From CAMLHP01 sp035759745 (GTDB lineage Bacteria > Gemmatimonadota > Gemmatimonadetes > Gemmatimonadales > GWC2-71-9), in contig DASTUF010000074.1 in NCBI GenBank assembly GCA_035759745.1, positions 1-23,586 on the forward strand: a stretch of 23,586 nt of DNA, written 5' to 3'. The translations under genes and the position numbers were made by a program. Positions within the stretch are counted from its first letter, which is position 1, and every line of letters begins with the position of its first letter. The notes beneath the pieces were generated by a model. The model worked only from the letters and a program-made list of their open reading frames with translations, made no database searches and had not been told where the DNA came from. Positions 15,534 through 23,586 of the stretch are shown piece by piece.

Positions 15534-16844
15534 ATGCGGCTGGCGGTGATCGGGAGCGGGTACGTTGGTCTCGTGGCGGGGGCCTGCTTCGCCGAGACCG
15601 GCAACGATGTGGTCTGCGTGGACGCCGACGCGGACAAGGTCGCGCGGTTGCGGCGCAACGACATTCCCATCCACGAACCCGGCCTCGAGCCCATGGTGCG
15701 CCGGAACCAGGACGCCGGCCGCCTCCGATTCACCGACCGGCTCGAGGAGGCGGTGGACCATGCACGCGTCATCTTCATCGCCGTCGGCACCCCGCCGATG
15801 GAGGATGGATCCGCCGACCTGTCCCACGTGCTGGACGTGGCCCGCGACCTGGCGCGCCTGGTTCGAGAGCCAACCATCGTCGTCACCAAGTCCACGGTGC
15901 CGGTCGGCACGGCGGCGAAGGTGGCCGCCGTGCTGCGCGAGCATAGCGACGTCGCGATCGAGGTCTGCGCCAACCCGGAGTTCCTCAAGGAAGGCGCCGC
16001 GATCGAGGACTTCATGCGGCCCGATCGCGTGGTCGTGGGCACCGAGCACGAACCCACCCGCGAACTGATGCGCGAACTCTACGCGCCGTTCACGCGGCAG
16101 GGTGGAGAACGGCTCATCTTCATGGACCCGGCGTCCGCCGAGGTCACCAAGTACGCCGCCAATGCGATGCTGGCGACCCGCATCTCGTTCATGAACCAGA
16201 TCGCCGGCTTTTGCGAGACGGTGGGGGCCGACGTGCACCGGGTGCGGCAGGGCATCGGCGCGGACCACCGCATTGGCCGGGCGTTTCTCTATCCCGGTCC
16301 GGGCTATGGCGGCTCCTGCTTCCCGAAGGACGTGAAGGCGCTTCTGCGGTCCGGCGCCGAGCACGGCGCGCCGATGGAACTGCTTGCAGCGGTCGAAGCG
16401 GTGAACGAGCGGCAAAAGCGGGTGCTGCTGGAGAAGGTCCGGCGCTTCGCCGGCCCCGGGCTCGAGGACAAGGTGATCGCGGTCTGGGGACTCGCGTTCA
16501 AGGCGGAGACCGATGACGTGCGCGAGAGCCCCGCGCTGGCGGTGATCCAGGGGCTGCTGGACGATGGCGCGACGGTGCAGGCCTGCGACCCGCACGCCAT
16601 GGAGTCCGCCCGGCGGGTATTCGGTGATCGCATCGCGTACGCCGCCGATCCGTACGATGCGGCGGCGGGCGCCGACGCGCTGGTGGTGGCCACCGAGTGG
16701 CTGGTGTTCCGCACCCCGGACTTCGATCGGCTGGGACGGATCATGCGGCGCCGGCTCATCATCGACGGCCGCAACCTGTACGCGCCGGAACGAGTGACCG
16801 CGCTCGGCTTCGAGTATCACGGCATCGGCCGGCGGCAGCCATGA
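15534..16844 (+). CDS. ugd: UDP-glucose 6-dehydrogenase
   Basis: This enzyme oxidises UDP-glucose to UDP-glucuronic acid with two NAD. The 436-aa protein starts MRLAVIGSGYVGLVAGACFAE and keeps the typical VGTPP (84-88), KSTVPVGT (119-126), NPEFLKEGAAIEDF, and KYAANAMLATRISFMNQIA. The catalytic Cys262 is in PGYGGSCFPKD, and the C-terminal WGLAFKAETDDVRESPAL completes the family pattern. It is clearly distinct from the adjacent WbpA-type enzyme, which has GGHCIP rather than GGSCFP. An AAGGGA stretch about 10 nt upstream of the ATG may be its ribosome site. Its stop overlaps the next start by 4 nt (ATGA); that gene probably uses its product. Confidence 0.95.
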   Translation: MRLAVIGSGYVGLVAGACFAETGNDVVCVDADADKVARLRRNDIPIHEPGLEPMVRRNQDAGRLRFTDRLEEAVDHARVIFIAVGTPPMEDGSADLSHVLDVARDLARLVREPTIVVTKSTVPVGTAAKVAAVLREHSDVAIEVCANPEFLKEGAAIEDFMRPDRVVVGTEHEPTRELMRELYAPFTRQGGERLIFMDPASAEVTKYAANAMLATRISFMNQIAGFCETVGADVHRVRQGIGADHRIGRAFLYPGPGYGGSCFPKDVKALLRSGAEHGAPMELLAAVEAVNERQKRVLLEKVRRFAGPGLEDKVIAVWGLAFKAETDDVRESPALAVIQGLLDDGATVQACDPHAMESARRVFGDRIAYAADPYDAAAGADALVVATEWLVFRTPDFDRLGRIMRRRLIIDGRNLYAPERVTALGFEYHGIGRRQP

Positions 16845-17809
16845 CCCGCCTGCTGGTGACGGGAGCGGCGGGGTTCATCGGCTCGCACCTGGTGGAGGCG
16901 GCCCTTGCCGCGGGACACGAGGTGGTCGGGGTGGACAACTTCGACCCGACCTACGAGCGCGCGGCCAAGGAGAGGAACCTCGCCGCGGTGCAGGGGAGCG
17001 CGGGGTTCACGTTCCACGAGGCCGATATCCGTGATCGCGGCAGGATGACGGCGCTGCTCGAACCCGGCACGGTCGTGATCCACCTCGCGGCCCGCGCCGG
17101 GGTGCGGCCGTCGTTCGACCAGGTGGTCGAGTACACCGACATCAACCTGCACGGCACCGCATGCCTGGCGCGCGCCGCGCTGGACGCCGGCGTCACCCGG
17201 ATGGTGTTTGCGTCGTCCTCATCGGTGTATGGCGACGGCACCCCGGTCCCGTTCCAGGAGGACGCGCCGGCCATGGCCCCGGTGTCGCCGTACGCCGCGA
17301 CCAAGCGGGGCGGCGAGCTGCTGCTCGACGCGCTGGGCGCGAGCACCGGACTTCGGGTGGCCGCGCTGCGATTCTTCAGCGTGTACGGACCGCGCCAGCG
17401 CCCCGATCTCGCGCTGCACCTGTTCTGCCGCCGGCTGGCGCAGGGGGAACCGGTGACGCTCTTCGGCGATGGCTCCGCCATCCGCGACTACACCTACGTG
17501 GCCGATGTGGTGCGCGCGATTCTCGCCGCCGCCGCCTGGACCGCATCGGCGCCTGCGGGCGTCACGCCGTTCAATATCTGCGGCGCGGCGCCGGTGTCGT
17601 TGCGCACCCTGGTGACCACACTGGCCGACGCGCTGGGAGTGACACCGGACGTCCGGTTCGCCCCGTTGCCGGCTGGTGACGTCCTGGCCACCGCCGGGGA
17701 TCCGGCGCGGGCACGCACCGTGCTCGGCCATGAACCGCGCACCAACTTTTCCGAAGGCGTCGCCGCGTTCGTCGCCTGGTTCGGGGAGGCCCATGCAGAA
17801 CAGCACTGA
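16841..17809 (+). CDS. UDP-glucuronate 4-epimerase-like NAD-dependent epimerase
   Basis: This is a 322-aa extended SDR with GAAGFIG (8-14), the NAD-ribose Asp in VGVDNFDPTYE (29-39), ADIRD (61-65), ASSSSVYGD (124-132) and catalytic Tyr151/Lys155 in SPYAATKRGGE. The HLAARAGVRPSF segment (81-92) and RFFSVYGPRQRPDLAL block are typical of UDP-glucuronate 4-epimerases, which interconvert UDP-GlcA and UDP-GalA. Direct overlap with ugd, the source of UDP-GlcA, supports that substrate. UDP-glucose 4-epimerase or a UDP-GlcNAc(A) 4-epimerase (WbpP/TviC type) is possible. The ATG overlaps the ugd stop, and the 3' end overlaps the next gene by 17 nt. Confidence 0.8.
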   Translation: MTRLLVTGAAGFIGSHLVEAALAAGHEVVGVDNFDPTYERAAKERNLAAVQGSAGFTFHEADIRDRGRMTALLEPGTVVIHLAARAGVRPSFDQVVEYTDINLHGTACLARAALDAGVTRMVFASSSSVYGDGTPVPFQEDAPAMAPVSPYAATKRGGELLLDALGASTGLRVAALRFFSVYGPRQRPDLALHLFCRRLAQGEPVTLFGDGSAIRDYTYVADVVRAILAAAAWTASAPAGVTPFNICGAAPVSLRTLVTTLADALGVTPDVRFAPLPAGDVLATAGDPARARTVLGHEPRTNFSEGVAAFVAWFGEAHAEQH

Positions 17810-18497
17810 CCAGCTGCTGCTGCGCGCTCGCGAGCGCTTCGTCCTGCAGGACTATTACGGCGCTGTGCACCTGCTCGAGGAGCTCACCTCGCAGGGACAC
17901 GCCTTCGCCGACGCGCACCACCTCCTGGGGGTCTCGCTCTCGTTGCTGGGACATACCCAGCGGGCGCTGACCGAGTTCGACCGCGCCCTCGAGCTGAATC
18001 CCCGGTATCTCGAAGCCCTCATTCACCGGGGACTCATCCTGAACCAGGTGGGCCGCACGTCCGAGGCGGAGGAGTGCTTCCACCGCGCGGCGCTGGCGGA
18101 CACCGGCAGCATTCGCGGTTTCCCCGCGCCGGTGGCGGCTCGCCTGGCCAACCGGCACGCCGAGCTGGCCCAGGACTATTCCGACGTCGGCGCGCTCGAC
18201 CAGGCCGTCGAGCAGTACCGGCGGGCGCTCGAGCTGGGACCCACGTTCCACGACCTGCGCTACCGGCTGGCGCGGGTGCTGCTGGAGGCGGGTCAGGTGC
18301 TGGATGCGCGCGACGAGCTGGAACAGGTAGTTGCCGCGCGGCCGACGTTCATCGATGCCGGCGCGGCACTGGGACTCGCTCGCTACCTTTCGGGTGACGC
18401 GGACGGTGCCCGCGAGGTGTGGGAGCAGATGCTCACCCAGCGTCCCGGGCACCAGCGGGTGGAGGCGTACCTCAACATGGTCGACCGTCCCGCGTGA
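17793..18497 (+). CDS. Tetratricopeptide repeat protein
   Basis: This is a 234-aa protein made almost entirely of TPR units: roughly residues 5-37, 39-72, 73-105, 118-152, 153-186 and 187-220. Classical repeat consensus is seen in ALTEFDRALELNPRYLEAL and in AVEQYRRALELGPTFHDLRY. It has no signal peptide or membrane segment, so it is probably cytosolic, unlike its two downstream neighbours. The ATG at 17793 sits behind GGGGAGG (17783-17789) and overlaps the end of the epimerase gene; the frame is open upstream but nothing there looks like TPR. Its GTGA overlap with the next gene suggests coupled expression. A protein-protein scaffold role is likely; the partner is unknown. Confidence 0.85.
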   Translation: MQNSTDQLLLRARERFVLQDYYGAVHLLEELTSQGHAFADAHHLLGVSLSLLGHTQRALTEFDRALELNPRYLEALIHRGLILNQVGRTSEAEECFHRAALADTGSIRGFPAPVAARLANRHAELAQDYSDVGALDQAVEQYRRALELGPTFHDLRYRLARVLLEAGQVLDARDELEQVVAARPTFIDAGAALGLARYLSGDADGAREVWEQMLTQRPGHQRVEAYLNMVDRPA

Positions 18498-19423
18498 AGC
18501 GGAGCGCCGTCGCCGTGGTGCTGCTGGTGCTGTTCACCGCGTGTGGCCCGGGGGCCGACACCGAGCGCCAGGCCGATCAGGATTACCTGGCCGGGCGGTT
18601 CCAGTCCGCCTATGCCAGTTACCGGGACGCCGTCGCGGCGTCGGGCGACGCTCGGCTCTGGGCCAAGGCCGGAGCTGCTGCCGCGCGCGATGGCCAGTTC
18701 GGTGCCGCCATCGAGGCGTACCAGCGCCTCTCGGCGGACCCCGGCCGCCGCACCGAGGCGGCCGACGGCCTGGCGGACGTAGCCGGCCGGGCTCGCCGGG
18801 CCGGAGACGGCAGCGCCCTGAGGAGCGCCTTGCTGGCGCTGTCTCAGCTTGCGCCCGGCCGCCCCCTTGGCGGATTTGCGCTGGCACTGGCCCGGCACGG
18901 CTCGATGGACGAGGGCACGGCGACGCGTTTCCTGCCGTCCGCGCTTGCCGTGGCGCCTGACGGCGCGGTGTTCGATTCGCTGCTGCTGGCGTACGCCGGG
19001 ATCATGGCCGGGCGAGATGCGTGCGACGAGGCGGCATGGGCTTACGGCGGTGTGGCTCGGCGCAGCCGGGACGTCGCCATCGTCGACAGCGCCCGCAATG
19101 GGCTGGCGCGCTGTGCCCTGGCCGAGGGTCAGGCAGCGGCCGATCCGATCCAGGCCGATCGCTGGCTCGCCCGCGCGGCGGCGGCTGGCGGGGAGCCCGA
19201 AGTCGCGCGCCGTGCCCTGCTGCTCCTGGGCCAGGCCCGCATGCAGCAGGGCGATCCGATCGGCGCAGCCATCGCGTGGCAGCGCACCATCGACCTCGGC
19301 TCGGCCAACGATTCGCTGGGGATGGCGGCGGCTGAGCACCTCGCCACGCTGTCGGCGCTCGATACCATGCCGACGACTCCGGGCGACACTACGACCGACA
19401 GCACCCGTACGATAAAGGAATGA
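18494..19423 (+). CDS. Putative lipoprotein with TPR-like helical repeats
   Basis: From the GTG at 18494 the 309-aa protein starts with a short basic n-region (MKR), a hydrophobic stretch (VAVVLLVLF) and a lipobox-like FTAC with Cys17, giving a plausible type II signal; Phe at -3 is less usual. The mature part is Ala-rich helical repeats with TPR-like pieces (QDYLAGRFQSAYASYRDAV, residues 33-51; AAIEAYQRL; GQARMQQGDPIGAAIAWQR). The last 20 residues are Thr/Asp-rich and probably flexible. The start overlaps the previous stop by 4 nt and its end overlaps bamD by 4 nt. An envelope role alongside BamD is inferred from context and the lipobox. No enzyme motif is seen. Confidence 0.75.
   Translation: MKRSAVAVVLLVLFTACGPGADTERQADQDYLAGRFQSAYASYRDAVAASGDARLWAKAGAAAARDGQFGAAIEAYQRLSADPGRRTEAADGLADVAGRARRAGDGSALRSALLALSQLAPGRPLGGFALALARHGSMDEGTATRFLPSALAVAPDGAVFDSLLLAYAGIMAGRDACDEAAWAYGGVARRSRDVAIVDSARNGLARCALAEGQAAADPIQADRWLARAAAAGGEPEVARRALLLLGQARMQQGDPIGAAIAWQRTIDLGSANDSLGMAAAEHLATLSALDTMPTTPGDTTTDSTRTIKE
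19414..19419 (+). promoter_or_regulatory. Ribosome site bearing on the bamD start
   Basis: AAAGGA touches the ATG at 19420 with no spacer but lies an ideal 6 nt before an in-frame TTG at 19426. Either the TTG is the true start, or the ATG is used by translational coupling with the upstream stop. Confidence 0.5.
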
Positions 19424-20202
19424 CGTTGCGCCGAATTCTCCCGATGCTGTTGTTCGCCGGTGCCTGTGGTGGCGCCGCCGCTGGTGGTGCACCTGCGGTG
19501 GCTCCGGTAGCAGGTGCCGAGGCGTTGTCCACCAGTCAGCTCGATTCGCTCTGGGCTGATGTCCAGGCGGCGTTCCGGCGGGGCAAGTGGGCGGAGACCC
19601 AGTTGCTGGCCGCCCGGTTCCGCCTGGAAGCACCGGCCGCCGATTCGCGCCTGGTGGAAAGCTGGATGCTGGAGGCGGAGGCCCGCTTCGGAATGGGCGA
19701 GCGCCTGGAGGCGGCCCGCGAGTTCCGGCGGGTGGCCGACGAGCACCCCACCCATCCGCTTGCGCCCAACGCGCTGCTGCGGGTGGGCGATGCCTACGCC
19801 GAACTCTGGCGGCGGCCCGAGCTCGACCCGACCTATGGCGAGTCGGCGCTGGTGACGTACCGCGAAGTGCAGAGTCGCTTCCCGGGCACCGACGCCGCCG
19901 AACGGGCGGGGCTCCGCGTGGCCGAGCTGCAGGACATGTTTGCCGCCAAAGCCTACAAGAACGCGAAGTACTACCTCCGGTTCAAAGCCTGGGACTCGGC
20001 GATCATCTACCTGCGCGACCTGCTGGCCAACTATCCAACATCGGAGAGTGCGCCTGCCGCGGTCGTGGACCTGATCCAGGTGTACAACACCCTGGGTTAC
20101 GTGGAAGACGCCCGCGAGACCTGCGGCTATCTTCGGCGATTCCACCCCGGCGCGCCCGGCTCGGACGACGTCTGCCCGCCGGAGGCGGCGCAGGGTCCCT
20201 GA
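19420..20202 (+). CDS. bamD: Outer-membrane assembly lipoprotein BamD-like
   Basis: BamD is the essential lipoprotein partner of BamA in inserting beta-barrel proteins into the outer membrane. The 260-aa protein has a short signal ending in a lipobox-like AGAC with Cys16, a Gly/Ala/Pro linker to about 35, then TPR pairs. The BamD-like landmarks are EAAREFRRVADEHPTHPLAP (97-116), the long-insert repeat RPELDPTYGESALVTYREV (132-150), and YYLRFKAWDSAIIYLRDLLANYP (184-206), matching the order in E. coli BamD. Cys235 and Cys252 near the C-terminus could pair in the periplasm. The ATG overlaps the previous stop; a TTG two codons later has better ribosome-site spacing. nadD follows 1 nt after its stop. 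A related TPR lipoprotein such as YbgF is less likely. Confidence 0.82.
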   Translation: MTLRRILPMLLFAGACGGAAAGGAPAVAPVAGAEALSTSQLDSLWADVQAAFRRGKWAETQLLAARFRLEAPAADSRLVESWMLEAEARFGMGERLEAAREFRRVADEHPTHPLAPNALLRVGDAYAELWRRPELDPTYGESALVTYREVQSRFPGTDAAERAGLRVAELQDMFAAKAYKNAKYYLRFKAWDSAIIYLRDLLANYPTSESAPAAVVDLIQVYNTLGYVEDARETCGYLRRFHPGAPGSDDVCPPEAAQGP

Positions 20203-20203
20203 G

Positions 20204-20772
20204 ATGGTCGGGCTCTTCGGGGGATCGTTCGACCCCATCCATCACGGACATCTCATCCTCGCGCGCATCGCGATGGAGTCGCTCGGGCTGGACGAGGTCC
20301 GGTTCCTGCCGGCCCGCGAGCAGCCCTTCAAGGTGGGCCAGCACGGCGCCGGCGCCGAGGACCGCGCCCGGATGCTCGAGCTGGCTACCGAGGGCGCCGA
20401 GGGATTCGGTGTGGATCGGATGGAACTTTCCCGCGAGGGTCCGTCGTTTACCGTGGATACACTGCGAACGCTCGTCCGCGAAAGTCCAGACATCGAGCCC
20501 GTGCTGCTGCTCGGCGCTGATGCGATGCACGACTTCCCCAAGTGGCGGGAAGTGGACGAGGTCCGGCGGCTCGCCCGCGTGGCGGTCTTCGACCGCCCGG
20601 ACGGCCTGCCGGTGACCGAGGCAGTGTGGCGCCGGGTCCCGGCGCCGCTCATCGACATTTCCTCGACCGCCATCCGCCAGCGAGTGCGGGATGGCCAGTC
20701 GATACGCTATTGGGTGCCGGACGCGGTCGCGCAGTACATAGCGGCCCACGGCCTCTACCAGGACGGGGTGGC

Positions 20773-20776
<4 letters not shown>
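20204..20776 (+). CDS. nadD: Nicotinate-nucleotide adenylyltransferase
   Basis: NadD adenylates nicotinate mononucleotide to deamido-NAD in NAD synthesis. The 190-aa cytosolic protein has the nucleotidyltransferase start GLFGGSFDPIHHGHL (3-17) with the HxGH motif (His13/His14-Gly-His16). It also has FLPAREQPFK (34-43) for substrate contact, LLLGADAMHDFPKW (101-114), and the C-terminal DISSTAIRQRV (151-161) that closes on ATP. Length is normal. The ATG comes 1 nt after the bamD stop, with AGGG about 7 nt upstream. Its stop overlaps the secA ATG by 4 nt. The cluster's dehydrogenases consume NAD, but a functional link is not shown by the sequence. Confidence 0.95.

Positions 20777-23586
<2,810 letters not shown>

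Overview
The window is chromosomal, GC-rich and almost fully coding, from a Gram-negative (diderm) bacterium. It encodes BamD, two lipoprotein candidates and dedicated cell-surface sugar synthesis. SecA carries extra insertions of the kind I associate with Bacteroidetes and relatives (FCB group). With the high GC and FCB-like SecA, my best guess is Gemmatimonadota, but this is inferred from reading the proteins and no search was run. I saw no mobile elements, CRISPR arrays, tRNA or rRNA genes.

Region 1 (2-2783, +) holds the 3' end of a TPR-rich protein overlapping pyrD (class 1B dihydroorotate dehydrogenase), which overlaps pyrF (OMP decarboxylase). Region 2 (about 2799-5921, +) is a compact alpha operon: rpmJ, rpsM, rpsK, rpsD, rpoA, rplQ. 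It starts from a good sigma-70 promoter (TTGCCC-17-TATAAT) and ends at a strong intrinsic terminator. Region 3 (5921-6112, -) is rpmB, the only minus-strand gene; its stop codon lies in the T-tract of that terminator.

Region 4 (6247-23586, +) is a run of 14 genes with overlaps or gaps of at most 70 nt and no convincing terminator. It begins with nucleotide-sugar genes: gmd-rmd (GDP-mannose to, probably, GDP-rhamnose); a wbpD/wbpE/wbpB/wbpA set that should take UDP-GlcNAc to UDP-2,3-diacetamido-2,3-dideoxyglucuronic acid; and ugd plus a UDP-glucuronate-4-epimerase-like gene (UDP-glucose to UDP-GlcA to UDP-GalA). carB, the large subunit of carbamoyl-phosphate synthase, sits inside this set and overlaps the genes on both sides. 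The run continues with a TPR protein, a repeat-rich lipoprotein, a BamD-like lipoprotein, nadD and the 5' 938 codons of secA.

The genes link pyrimidine supply (pyrD, pyrF, carB), UDP- and GDP-sugar synthesis for surface polysaccharide, and envelope protein export and assembly (SecA, BamD). No glycosyltransferase, flippase or polymerase gene is present, so this is a precursor-supply module whose polymer assembly genes lie elsewhere. I see no clearly new class of system. The most unusual features are carB inside the sugar operon, the alpha operon detached from its usual spc-side neighbours, and the continuous sugar-to-BamD-to-SecA gene run.
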